Source of the DNA: Solirubrobacteraceae bacterium
Lineage (GTDB): Bacteria; Actinomycetota; Thermoleophilia; Solirubrobacterales; Solirubrobacteraceae
Direction: 5' to 3'
Length of the DNA stretch: 64,000 nt
NCBI GenBank assembly: GCA_030447785.1
Contig: JAUJOF010000006.1
Location: 78,501 to 142,500 of the forward strand
Below are positions 44,614 through 52,758 of this stretch, piece after piece. The position numbers were made by a program, and so were the translations under genes. Below the pieces are notes generated by a model. The model saw only the letters and a list, made by a program, of their open reading frames with translations. It was not told the origin of the DNA and did not search any database. Positions within the stretch are counted from its first letter, which is position 1. Each line of letters begins with the position of its first letter.

Positions 44614-45507
44614 TCAGTCTACGCGCCGCGCGCGCTCCAGCGCGGCCCGCAGGTCCTCGGGCAGCGAGGACTCCACCGCGACCGGGGCGCCGGTCACGGG
44701 GTGGGCGAAGGCCAGGCGGGCGGCGTGCAGGAACTGGCGCTCCAGGCCGAAGGCGCCCGCACGCCCGTACTCGAGGTCGCCGCACACGGGGTGGCCGATG
44801 GCCTGCAGGTGCACGCGGATCTGGTGGGTGCGTCCGGTCTCCAGACGTACGGCGAGGAGGCTCGTGGTGGGCAGGGCCTCCTCGAGCACGAAGTGGGTGA
44901 CCGCGGCGCGCGGCTGGTCGGTATCGGTCGACATCCGGGTGCGGTGGCGGCGGTCGCGGCCGATCGGCGCGTCGACGGTGCCGGTGCGCGCGGGCGGGCG
45001 CCCGTCGACCAACGCCAGATAGCGGCGCTCGATGTTCCGGGCGCTCAGCTGGGTCTTCAGCGCGCGGTGGGCCTCCTCGGAGCGTGCAACGACCAGCAGC
45101 CCGGAGGTGTCGCGGTCCAGGCGATGCACGATGCCCGCGCGCCGCGCGTCGTCGCCCCCCGCGACGCCCCGCGGCACGAGCGCCTGGGCCAGGGTGCCGC
45201 TGGCGTGGCCGCGGGCCGGGTGGACGACCACGCCCGCGGGCTTGTCGACGACCAGCAGGTGCTCGTCCTCGTAGGCCAGGGCGAAGGAGGCGTCGGTCTG
45301 AGGGTCGGCACCCACGGGGTCGGCCGGCTCGTCGACGGTCACGCGCTCGCCGCCGGCCAGCGCATGGCGCTTGGGGCGAGCGGTGCCGTCCACGAGCACG
45401 TGGCCGGCGTCGATGAGCCGCTGCGCGCGCGAGCGCGAGCCCAGCGGGCCGGCCAGGAACGCGTCGAGGCGCTGCCCGGCGGCCTCAGGCGGAACCGGCA
45501 GCTCCAC
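44614..45507 (-). CDS. rluD: RluA/RluD-family 23S rRNA pseudouridine synthase
   Basis: 297 residues. N-terminal S4 RNA-binding domain ([20 protein letters not shown]), then the catalytic [18 protein letters not shown] with the active-site Asp. [20 protein letters not shown] is also present. Predicted to modify 23S rRNA helix 69 positions. The start overlaps lspA by 23 bases. Confidence 0.9.
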   Translation of the reverse strand: MELPVPPEAAGQRLDAFLAGPLGSRSRAQRLIDAGHVLVDGTARPKRHALAGGERVTVDEPADPVGADPQTDASFALAYEDEHLLVVDKPAGVVVHPARGHASGTLAQALVPRGVAGGDDARRAGIVHRLDRDTSGLLVVARSEEAHRALKTQLSARNIERRYLALVDGRPPARTGTVDAPIGRDRRHRTRMSTDTDQPRAAVTHFVLEEALPTTSLLAVRLETGRTHQIRVHLQAIGHPVCGDLEYGRAGAFGLERQFLHAARLAFAHPVTGAPVAVESSLPEDLRAALERARRVD

Positions 45508-45985
45508 CGGCGGCCGCCTTCTCCTCCCGTGCGCGCCGGCGGTCGTGGCGTTCGACCACCACGAAGAGGGCCACGATGCCCACCGTGATGGCGCTGTCGG
45601 CCACGTTGAAGGCCGGCCAGGCCGGGAGCTTGAGGAAGTCGACCACGGCGCCGAGACGGATGCGGTCGATCACGTTGCCCAGCGCCCCGCCCAGCAGCAT
45701 GCCCACCGGCAGCCACAGGCCGGGCGTGGCCTCGTGGCGCGCGAAGTAGGCCACCAGCGCGGCCACGGCCAGCGCGACGACCGCGCCGACGATCACCTCG
45801 CGCCCTTCCAGCAGGCCGAAGGCCACCCCGGTGTTGCGGGTGTTGACCAGGTCCACGAAGGGAAGCAGCGCGCGGCGCTCGCCGGGCGCGAGCGCGCCGG
45901 TGACCAGCGCCTTGACCACCTGGTCGAGCGCGACCACGCCCACCAGGACCACCCCGGCGCGGGCCCAGGCTGCCCGGAAAATCAT
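45485..45985 (-). CDS. lspA: lipoprotein signal peptidase II
   Basis: 166 residues, four transmembrane helices. Catalytic Asp residues are in [16 protein letters not shown] and [24 protein letters not shown] is conserved. Cleaves prolipoproteins after lipidation. A charged C-terminal tail overlaps rluD. Confidence 0.94.
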   Translation of the reverse strand: MIFRAAWARAGVVLVGVVALDQVVKALVTGALAPGERRALLPFVDLVNTRNTGVAFGLLEGREVIVGAVVALAVAALVAYFARHEATPGLWLPVGMLLGGALGNVIDRIRLGAVVDFLKLPAWPAFNVADSAITVGIVALFVVVERHDRRRAREEKAAAGGAAGSA

Positions 45986-46279
45986 CTAGGCCAGCGAGCG
46001 CAGGAGCCGGACCAGCAGGCCGCCGACGATCTGCAGCGTGAAGATCGCCACGATGGGGCTGAGGTCGAGCGGCCCCAGGGGCGGGATGAAGCGCCGGAAG
46101 AGGCGAAGGTAGGGCTCGCACACCTGGCGCAGGAAGGTGAGCACCGCGTCCGACACGCGCGAGTAGGGCACGCGCGCGCCGACGGCGAACACCAGCGAAG
46201 AGACGATGTAGGCGAAGATCAGGATCGTGTAGACGAGCACCAGCGCGGCGACGAAGTCGGCGATCGCGTTGAGGACCAT
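45986..46279 (-). CDS. YggT-family membrane protein
   Basis: 97 residues with two long hydrophobic segments (VAALVLVYTILIFAYIVSSL, LSPIVAIFTLQIVGGLLVRL) and the conserved CEPYLRLFRRFIPPLGPLDL loop between them. Found next to sepF in most actinomycetes and linked to division or envelope integrity. Directly adjacent to lspA and proC. Confidence 0.9.
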   Translation of the reverse strand: MVLNAIADFVAALVLVYTILIFAYIVSSLVFAVGARVPYSRVSDAVLTFLRQVCEPYLRLFRRFIPPLGPLDLSPIVAIFTLQIVGGLLVRLLRSLA

Positions 46280-47041
46280 CTAGGCCTGTTCCCCCAGCAC
46301 GCCCGCCAGCGCGGCGTCGAAGGCGGTGCGAACCCCGTGGCGCTCCAGCGCGGCCAGCCCGCGGGCGGTCGACCCGCCCGGTGAGGTGACCTCGCGGCGC
46401 ACGGCCAGAGTATCCATCCCGCGGCGGCGGATGAGCTCCGCGCTGCCGCCCATGGTGCCGACCACGAGCTCGGCGGCCAGGTCGGCGGGCAGGCCGCGGC
46501 GCACGCCCGCGTCGACCTGGGCCTCGGCCACCAGCGCGTAGTAGGCGGGCGCGTTGCTCATCAGGCCCATCGCGGTGTCGAGCTGCTCCTCGTCGAGGGT
46601 GACCACGGGCCCGAGACGGTCGAAGCGCTCGATCACCGCGCGCGTGAAGGCCTCGTCCTCCTCGCCGTCGCGCGCGTGCAGGCACACGCCGCGGTTGACC
46701 TCCACCGGCGTGCTGGGCAGCATCCGCACCGCGGGGATGTCGGGGTAGGCGTGCTTGACGGCCTCCAGCGGGACGCCGCCCAGGATGGAGACCACCCCCC
46801 GGGCGCGGCCGGCCACCTCCGCGGCCACCGCCTCGAGTTGCGCGGGCTTGTGGCACAGCACCACCGCTTCGGCCTGCTCGGCCAGTTGCCCGTTGGTCTC
46901 CACGGCCTCGCCGCCGACCTCGGCGGCCAGCGCCCGCGCGCGCGCGGGCAGCACGTCCGTGCACAGCACCGGGTCGCCCCAGCCGCGCGCCATGGCACGA
47001 GCCATGTTCCCTGAGCCGATCAGCCCCAGCCGCATCGGCAA
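46280..47041 (-). CDS. proC: pyrroline-5-carboxylate reductase
   Basis: 253 residues. Rossmann loop LGLIGSGNMARAMARGW. C-terminal dimer signature VTSPGGSTARGLAALERHGV is the family hallmark. Also VRMLPSTPVEVNRGVC. Last step of proline synthesis. Common neighbour of yggS/sepF in bacteria. Confidence 0.93.
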   Translation of the reverse strand: MPMRLGLIGSGNMARAMARGWGDPVLCTDVLPARARALAAEVGGEAVETNGQLAEQAEAVVLCHKPAQLEAVAAEVAGRARGVVSILGGVPLEAVKHAYPDIPAVRMLPSTPVEVNRGVCLHARDGEEDEAFTRAVIERFDRLGPVVTLDEEQLDTAMGLMSNAPAYYALVAEAQVDAGVRRGLPADLAAELVVGTMGGSAELIRRRGMDTLAVRREVTSPGGSTARGLAALERHGVRTAFDAALAGVLGEQA

Positions 47042-47060
47042 GGAGTCTAGGAACCAGCCC

Positions 47061-47594
47061 TCAGGACTGGTTGAAGAAGCCCTTCTCGATGAGGCGGGCG
47101 CGCTCTTCGGCCGAGATCTCGACGTTGCGCGGGGTGAGCATGAAGACCTTGTCGGCGATGCGCTGCATCCCGCCGTCCAGGGCGTAGGTCAGGCCACTGG
47201 CGAAGTCGATGAGACGCTTGGACAGGTCGGTGTCGGCGCCCTGCAAGTTGAGGATCACGGGGACGGTGTCCTTGAAGCGGTCGGCGACCTGCTGGGCGTC
47301 GTTGAAGGACTTGGGAACCACCAGATGCACGCGCACGTCCCTTCCGTTGCGGCCCCCCTGCACCGGGCGCAGCTGCGCCGTACGCGAGGAGGGGGCGTCG
47401 TCGTCGGCGAAGATCTCATCGAAGTCGCTGCCGCGCCGGCGGTTGGGCATCCGCCGGACGTTGGGCCGTTCGCGGTAGCGATCCTCCAGCTCGGCCTCGG
47501 GCTGGTAGGCCTCCTCCTCGTCGGTGGACGGCTCACGGTCCTCGGCCAGGCCGAAGTAGACCAGGGCACGGTGCCAGTTGTCCTTGAGGGCCAT
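47061..47594 (-). CDS. sepF: cell division protein SepF
   Basis: 177 residues. Short amphipathic N-terminus (MALKDNWHRALVYFGLAED) for membrane contact, acidic linker, then the SepF domain: VVPKSFNDAQQVADRFKDTV, VILNLQGADTDLSKRLIDFA and DKVFMLTPRNVEISAE. Anchors FtsZ to the membrane in organisms lacking FtsA. Confidence 0.95.
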   Translation of the reverse strand: MALKDNWHRALVYFGLAEDREPSTDEEEAYQPEAELEDRYRERPNVRRMPNRRRGSDFDEIFADDDAPSSRTAQLRPVQGGRNGRDVRVHLVVPKSFNDAQQVADRFKDTVPVILNLQGADTDLSKRLIDFASGLTYALDGGMQRIADKVFMLTPRNVEISAEERARLIEKGFFNQS

Positions 47595-47606
47595 CTCGAG
47601 GGGAGA

Positions 47607-48245
47607 TTAGCCGCGGGGGGACAGAATCCTGCTCCCGATCCGCACGATCGTGGCGCCCTCCTGGGCGGCCACCTCGAAGTCCTGGCTGGTGCCCATCGAG
47701 AGGTGGGGGAGGTCACGCGCGGCGGCCAGCTCGCGCAGGGCGGCGAACCAGCGGCGGCTGTGCTCGGAATCGTCGGCCTGCGGGGGCATGGTCATGAGGC
47801 CCACGGGGGTGCAGCCGCCGCCGGCGCGCAGCCGATCCACGAAGGCGTCGAGCTCCTCGGGCGCGAGGCCGGACTTGCCCTCCTGGCCGGCGACGTTGAC
47901 CTCGACGAGGACCTCGAGGTCGGGGCGGCCGTGGCGGGCGAGCTGTTCGGCAGCCGAGTCGGAGGCCAGCGAGTGGATGCGGCGCACCAGCGGGACGATC
48001 TGGCGGACCTTGCGGCTCTGCAGGTGGCCGATGAAGTCGAAGACGAAGCGCTCGCCGTGCGCGGCGTGCTTGACCTGGAGGTCCTGGGCGCGGTTCTCGC
48101 CGATCAGGGTGACGCCGGCCTCGTGCAGGGTCGCCAGGCCCTCGACGGGCAAGTACTTGGTGGCGATGAGGATCTCGACCCGATCGTCGGCGATGCGCTC
48201 GCGGACCTCGTCGAGCGCCTGAGAGATCAGGGGCGCCGACGCCAT
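47607..48245 (-). CDS. YggS-family PLP homeostasis protein
   Basis: 212 residues. ILIATKYLPVEGLATLHEAG contains the PLP Lys, followed by GENRAQDLQVKHAA, FIGHLQSRKVRQIVPLVRRI and LSMGTSQDFEVAAQEGATIV. Binds pyridoxal phosphate and balances its cellular level. Overlaps pgeF by 19 bases. Confidence 0.93.
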   Translation of the reverse strand: MASAPLISQALDEVRERIADDRVEILIATKYLPVEGLATLHEAGVTLIGENRAQDLQVKHAAHGERFVFDFIGHLQSRKVRQIVPLVRRIHSLASDSAAEQLARHGRPDLEVLVEVNVAGQEGKSGLAPEELDAFVDRLRAGGGCTPVGLMTMPPQADDSEHSRRWFAALRELAAARDLPHLSMGTSQDFEVAAQEGATIVRIGSRILSPRG

Positions 48246-48967
48246 GCCACGCCCGCCTGCCGGCCGGTGACGCCGCCATCGCGGCGGTGGGAGAAGAACA
48301 GCCCGGTGTCGCACATCGTGCACAGGCCGGTGCGATGAACCTCCCGGACGCCCTGGGCGCGCAGGCGGCGCTCGGCGATGAGGGGCAGGTCCAGGTTGGC
48401 TCCCTCGTGGACGTCGGAATGCTCGCCGGCGAAGGCGGTGCGCACCTCGTCGCCGACCTCGTAGCAGCAGCGGTGCGCGCCCGGGCCGATGAGGGCGGTG
48501 ATGTTGCCGTGCCCGCTCAGGGCGTCCACGCCGTTTTCGAGCACCCCGGCCGCGAGGCCGCGCCAGCCGGCGTGGAGCATCGCGACGCTGCCGGGGACGA
48601 CGAGGGCGACGGGCAGGCAGTCGGCGGTGAGCACGGTGCAGCCGACGCGGGGAGCGGTGGTGGCCTGGCCATCGGCGTCGCCGCCGTGGCCGGGCCGGGT
48701 GGCACGGTGTACGCGCGCCTCGTGCACCTGGCGGCCGAACGCGAGGCCGGCGCCGACCGTCATCTCCAGCCTCGTGCGGTTCTCGGCGATGCGCCCGGGG
48801 TCGTCGTCGGTGTTCGTGCCGAGGTTGAGAGAGGCGTAGGGACCGCTGGAGACGCCGCCGTGGCGGGTGGTGAACAGGACGTGGCCGTCCTCGAGGTCGG
48901 CGGCGATGTGGCCGTCGTACCATCTGAACGGCCGCGGCAAGGTCGGCGCGGGCACCGAGGGAGGCAT
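48227..48967 (-). CDS. pgeF: PgeF/YfiH-family purine nucleoside phosphorylase (laccase domain)
   Basis: 246 residues. Metal-site residues sit in RQVHEARVHRATRP, VLTADCLPVALV, VAMLHAGWRGLAAGVLEN and GAHRCCYEVGDEV. FTTRHGGVSSGPYASLNLG is the conserved N-terminal block. Members act on adenosine/inosine and may edit peptidoglycan precursors. Standard neighbour of yggS and sepF. Confidence 0.9.
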   Translation of the reverse strand: MPPSVPAPTLPRPFRWYDGHIAADLEDGHVLFTTRHGGVSSGPYASLNLGTNTDDDPGRIAENRTRLEMTVGAGLAFGRQVHEARVHRATRPGHGGDADGQATTAPRVGCTVLTADCLPVALVVPGSVAMLHAGWRGLAAGVLENGVDALSGHGNITALIGPGAHRCCYEVGDEVRTAFAGEHSDVHEGANLDLPLIAERRLRAQGVREVHRTGLCTMCDTGLFFSHRRDGGVTGRQAGVAWRRRP

Positions 48968-49030
48968 GGGCGGGAGCCTAGGCGCCGTCGCGGCCGGCAA
49001 CTCGGAAGCCGCCGTTTCGCTCTCGCTCGA

Positions 49031-49072
49031 GCTGGGCGGCTTCTGGTCCGCATAGCGACCGAAACCCGCCCC
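49031..49072 (-). repeat. structured repeat, copy 2 (directly after cca)
   Basis: Begins four bases past the cca stop codon in transcript direction. GGGCGGG and CCGCCC form the outer stem; TTTCG and AGAAG form the same internal loop as copy 1 at 2763-2805. The inner helix is GGTC..GACC with a TAT loop, differing from copy 1 on both strands. Confidence 0.6.
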
Positions 49073-49076
49073 GCTC

Positions 49077-50267
49077 TCACGCACTGAGGGCCGCAGCGAG
49101 CTCGGGCTCACGCCCGGGGGGGATCCTTGCGTCGAGGCGGGCGGCGAGCGCGGTGCGCAGGCGCCGGCCGACGTCGGGCCCGGAGGCGATGCCGGCGGCG
49201 AGCAGGTCGTCGCCGGTGATCGATAGGCGGACGTGGCGTAGCTCGTCGAGGTACAGGCGCGCCGGCTCTCCGGCGCCCAGCGCGCCGGCCAGCGCCACCG
49301 CCTCCACGGGCTCCCCGCCCAGCACGGCGTGCACCTGCGACGGACGGTCCGCGCCGAGCGCCGCGGCAGCGATCTCTGCGGCATCGACCAGCCGACCGAG
49401 CACCGCTCGCTCCGCCGCCGTGAACCCGAGCTGCTCGCCGTCCACCCCCCATCCGCCGAGCACCAGGAGACCGGGGCGGCCCTCCCGGCCCAGCAGCGAG
49501 CGCGCCGCACGGATGGCGTCGGGGGCGGAGGCCGGGGCGCGGAGCAGCCCGAGGCGCTCCATCCAGCCCAGCGCTGCGAGCGGCTCGGGCTCTCCCGCCG
49601 CGAGGCGAAGCTCGGCGCCGATGCGCGGGCCGCTGACGGTCGTCAGCGCGCCGCCGCGCACAGCGGCGGCCGCCAGCGCGGTGGTGTGCTCCTCCAGCTC
49701 GAAGCCCAGCCGGGCGGCGTAGCGCGCGACGCGGTGCAGCCTGGTCGGGTCGTCTGAGAACGACGCGTCGTGCAGCACGCGCAGGCGGCCCGCGGCCAGG
49801 TCCGCGAGGGCGCCCGGCGCCTGGCGCAGCCTGCCGTCGGACAGCCCGACGGCCAGCGCGTTGATGGCGACGTCGCGGCGCAGGAGGTCCTCCTCGAGGC
49901 TCGCGGGCTCGACCTCGGGCAGCGCGCCGGGCTCGGGGTAGCGTTCGCGCCTTGCGGTGGCCAGGTCGACGGCGTGGCCGTCCAGTCGGGCGCTCGCCGT
50001 GCCGAAGCGCTCGTGGACGACCGCTTCGGGGTCGACCTCGAGGGCCAGCGCGGTCGCGTCGCCCTCCACCACGACGTCCAGCTCGCGCGGCTCGCGGCCC
50101 AGCAGGAGGTCGCGTACCGCGCCGCCCACCAGGTGCACGCCGGGGTGGTCCCCCAGCGCGCGCAGGAGGGCCGCGCCGGCCGGTAGCACCTGCAGGCGCG
50201 CGGGGAGCTCCGAGGGGTCGGCCAGGGAGGACACCCGTCGCAGTGTGGCGAAGCCCGCCTCTACCAT
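49077..50267 (-). CDS. cca: CCA tRNA nucleotidyltransferase / poly(A) polymerase family
   Basis: 396 residues from the ATG at 50265-50267. HLVGGAVRDLLLGREPRELD and VVVEGDA give the nucleotidyltransferase core. LRRDVAINALAVGL and DDPTRLHRVARYAARLGFEL are the neck/body motifs. The C-terminal ~150 residues are helical with little similarity. It could be the full CCA enzyme or an A-adding form; no HD domain is visible. Divergent from the PQQ gene with overlapping start codons. Confidence 0.85.
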   Translation of the reverse strand: MVEAGFATLRRVSSLADPSELPARLQVLPAGAALLRALGDHPGVHLVGGAVRDLLLGREPRELDVVVEGDATALALEVDPEAVVHERFGTASARLDGHAVDLATARRERYPEPGALPEVEPASLEEDLLRRDVAINALAVGLSDGRLRQAPGALADLAAGRLRVLHDASFSDDPTRLHRVARYAARLGFELEEHTTALAAAAVRGGALTTVSGPRIGAELRLAAGEPEPLAALGWMERLGLLRAPASAPDAIRAARSLLGREGRPGLLVLGGWGVDGEQLGFTAAERAVLGRLVDAAEIAAAALGADRPSQVHAVLGGEPVEAVALAGALGAGEPARLYLDELRHVRLSITGDDLLAAGIASGPDVGRRLRTALAARLDARIPPGREPELAAALSA

Positions 50268-51804
50268 GGCTGCGATGTCCGGCCCCGACCGCCGTCGACC
50301 GCGGTGGCAGCGGTTGGCGCTCCTCGCCGTCGCGCTGCTGGCCCTCGTCGCCGGGGCGGCGACCGCGGCGCTGCGCAAGCCCGGGGACGCCTTCGATCCC
50401 AGCGTGGAGTTCACCGCCACGCAACCTCAGGAGACCGTCCCCGCCGCGCCGTCCGGAGAGGGCGAGCCCGGCCGTCATCCCGCCGACGACGCGTTCGAGT
50501 GGCCGTTGTACGGCTTCACCAAGGCGCGCACGCACGCGCTGGCGATCCGCGGCCAGATGCGCCCGCCCTTCAAGCGGGCGTGGTCGGTCAAGGCGCGCTC
50601 GCTACTGGAGTTCACCCCCGTGCTGTGCGGGCGCTCGCTCTTCCTGCTCGACAACAGCGGCGCGCTGTATGCCATCTCCCGCACCACCGGCGAGGTGCGC
50701 TGGAAGCGCAACCTGGGCTATCTGGCCGCCGCCTCACCGGCCTGCAGCCACGGCACCGTCTACGTGGTGCTGCTCTCGCGCGACAAGGGAGTGGAGGCGG
50801 GCCGCGTCGCCGCCGTGGACGCCGCCGACGGGCGCACCCGCTGGTCGCACAGGCTGCCCAGCCGCGCCGAGTCCTCCCCCCTCCTGGACGACGGCAGCCT
50901 GTTCTTCGGCACCGAGGACGGCACGGTCTACCGCCTGAGGGCCGGCGACGGCTCGACGGTCTGGCGCTACCGCGCCCCGGGCCCGGTGAAGGGCGCCCTG
51001 GCCCTCAGCGACGGCACGCTGTTCCTGGCGACCTACGGCGGGCAGGTGCACGCCATCAGCCGCGACCGCGGCCGGCGGGTGTGGAGCGTGGCCCCCGAGG
51101 GCGCGGCCAACTTCTACTCGAGCCCCGCGGTGGCCTACGGGCGGGTCTACCTCGGCGGCACCGACGGGGCGGTGTACTCCCTCTCGGCGCGCGACGGCAA
51201 GCTGGCGTGGCGCAGGCGCACCGGCGACTTCGTGTACGCCTCGCCGGCGGTCACCACCCCCGAGGGCGGCGCCCCCACCGTCTACGTCGGCTCCTACGAC
51301 GGGCGCTTCTATGCGCTGGACGCCCGCTCGGGCGCCACGCGCTGGTCGCGCGCCCTGGGCGACCGCATCTCGGGCGCTGCCACGGTGATCGGCGATCTGG
51401 TCTTCGTCTCGGAGCTCGAGCAGACCAAGACCTGGGCGTTGGGGGTCAACACCGGCCAGACGGTGTGGACCAGCAACCGTGGCGCCTTCAACCCCGCCAT
51501 CTCCGACGGGCGGCGGATCTACGTGGTGGGCTACTCGACGCTCACCGCGTTCGATCCCCAGGGCATGGACTTCAGCGGCGAGACCGCGCAGCGGCGCATC
51601 GACCGTCGCGCCGAGCGCGAGCGGGCCGCCGAACGCGCCCAGGGCAGGCGTCGCGAGAAGTACCGCACCGCGCCCCATGGCCACCGGCACTCCAACGACC
51701 GCGAGGGGCGCCACTGCCACGACCACCGCCACACCTACGACGTCCGCGGCGACATCGTGTCCTACGTACACGGGCACTGCCACGTGCACGTGGGGCGCGA
51801 CTAG
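50266..51804 (+). CDS. membrane-anchored PQQ-like beta-propeller protein with His-rich tail
   Basis: 512 residues (504 if started at the second ATG, 50275). An N-terminal anchor (LALLAVALLALVAGAATAAL) is followed by a propeller of PQQ-type repeats: YAISRTTGEVRWKRNLG, GTVYRLRAGDGSTVWRYRAP, AVYSLSARDGKLAWRRRTGD, FYALDARSGATRWSRALGD. Extracytoplasmic. The last ~44 residues contain 11 His and 2 Cys (RHCHDHRH, VHGHCHVHV), a likely metal-binding tail. The role is unknown; it may resemble BamB-like scaffolds or metal storage. Confidence 0.8.
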   Translation: MAAMSGPDRRRPRWQRLALLAVALLALVAGAATAALRKPGDAFDPSVEFTATQPQETVPAAPSGEGEPGRHPADDAFEWPLYGFTKARTHALAIRGQMRPPFKRAWSVKARSLLEFTPVLCGRSLFLLDNSGALYAISRTTGEVRWKRNLGYLAAASPACSHGTVYVVLLSRDKGVEAGRVAAVDAADGRTRWSHRLPSRAESSPLLDDGSLFFGTEDGTVYRLRAGDGSTVWRYRAPGPVKGALALSDGTLFLATYGGQVHAISRDRGRRVWSVAPEGAANFYSSPAVAYGRVYLGGTDGAVYSLSARDGKLAWRRRTGDFVYASPAVTTPEGGAPTVYVGSYDGRFYALDARSGATRWSRALGDRISGAATVIGDLVFVSELEQTKTWALGVNTGQTVWTSNRGAFNPAISDGRRIYVVGYSTLTAFDPQGMDFSGETAQRRIDRRAERERAAERAQGRRREKYRTAPHGHRHSNDREGRHCHDHRHTYDVRGDIVSYVHGHCHVHVGRD

Positions 51805-51811
51805 GAGGACG

Positions 51812-51840
51812 GTCGCTTTCGCGACCTGGGGGCCGCCTCC
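51812..51840 (+). repeat. stop-codon-adjacent hairpin repeat, copy 2 (after the PQQ-propeller gene)
   Basis: Reads GTCGCTTTCGCGACC then TGGGGGCCGCCTCC, starting seven bases after the TAG stop. It has the same orientation relative to the upstream gene as copy 1 at 42552-42581. The shared region includes the stop codon context TAGGAG. Confidence 0.7.
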
Positions 51841-51902
51841 GGCGGTGACCTCGCGCGGCGGGACCCGGCTCCGCGCGCTCCGCCACCCGCTCCCCGCCTC
51901 TG

Positions 51903-52700
51903 CTAGCGGCGCACCGCGATCCCCGCCTCGGCCAGCGCCGCCTTGACCTCCGCCACCGAGTAGGTGCGGAAGTGGAAGATGGAGGCGGCCAGCGCGGCGT
52001 CGGCGCCCGCACGCAGCCCCTCGGCGAGGTGGTCGAGCGTGCCCGCACCGCCGGAGGCGATCACCGGCACGCCGACGGCCTCGCTGACCGCCGTGGTCAG
52101 CTCGAGGTCGTAGCCGTCGCTGGTGCCGTCGCGGTCCATGCTCGTCAGCATGATCTCGCCCGCGCCGCGCTCGACGCCCTCGCGCGCCCACGCCACCGCG
52201 TCCCGGCCGGTGGGCGTGCGCCCGCCGGCGACGTAGACCTCCCATGACGGAGGTGACGTCGCCGGGAGGTCGCCGGTTCCGGCGACCGGACGGCGAAACA
52301 CCCTCTTCGCGTCGATGGCCAACACCACGCATTGGGCCCCGAACACGTCGCCCAGCTCGCTGATCAGCTCCGGGCGCGCGACGGCGGCCGAGTTGACCGC
52401 GACCTTGTCGGCCCCCGCGTCCAGGACGGCTTGGGCATCGGCCTCCGAGCGGATGCCTCCTCCGATGGTGAAGGGGATGAAGACCTCGTCGGCGGTGCGC
52501 CGGGCGAGGTCCACCATGGTGGCGCGCTTGTCCGACGTGGCCGTGATGTCCAGGAAGACCAGCTCGTCGGCACCCTCGGCGTCGTAGCGGGCGGCCAGTT
52601 CGACCGGATCGCCGGCGTCGCGCAGCCCGACGAAGTTGGTCCCCTTGACCACGCGTCCACCGGTGACGTCCAGGCAGGGGATGACGCGCTTGAGGTGCAT
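51903..52700 (-). CDS. hisF: imidazole glycerol phosphate synthase subunit HisF
   Basis: 265 residues. Catalytic Asp residues in [16 protein letters not shown] and [10 protein letters not shown]. Phosphate sites IGGGIRS and [19 protein letters not shown]. Between AIDAKRV and [13 protein letters not shown] the protein carries about 15-18 extra residues ([15 protein letters not shown]), encoded by a palindromic repeat also found after murA. The insert falls in the surface loop after beta-strand 5 and keeps the frame. Works with HisH to close the imidazole ring and release AICAR. Confidence 0.94.
   Translation of the reverse strand: MHLKRVIPCLDVTGGRVVKGTNFVGLRDAGDPVELAARYDAEGADELVFLDITATSDKRATMVDLARRTADEVFIPFTIGGGIRSEADAQAVLDAGADKVAVNSAAVARPELISELGDVFGAQCVVLAIDAKRVFRRPVAGTGDLPATSPPSWEVYVAGGRTPTGRDAVAWAREGVERGAGEIMLTSMDRDGTSDGYDLELTTAVSEAVGVPVIASGGAGTLDHLAEGLRAGADAALAASIFHFRTYSVAEVKAALAEAGIAVRR
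52256..52300 (-). repeat. palindromic element inserted in frame within hisF
   Basis: The core is GGTCGCCGG-TT-CCGGCGACC (52268-52287), with flanks ACGTCGCC and GGCGAAA matching the two copies at 57628-57713. On the coding strand it reads through as [14 protein letters not shown]. Confidence 0.8.
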
Positions 52701-52758
52701 ACGTTGCGGAGGCGATGCGCTCTGCGATCGCCGACGACCCTAGCCGTTCGCCCTCGGT

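Noticed and set aside
43297..45588. A 763-codon plus-strand frame
   Set aside because: Antisense to rpsB and rluD; a GC-driven shadow.
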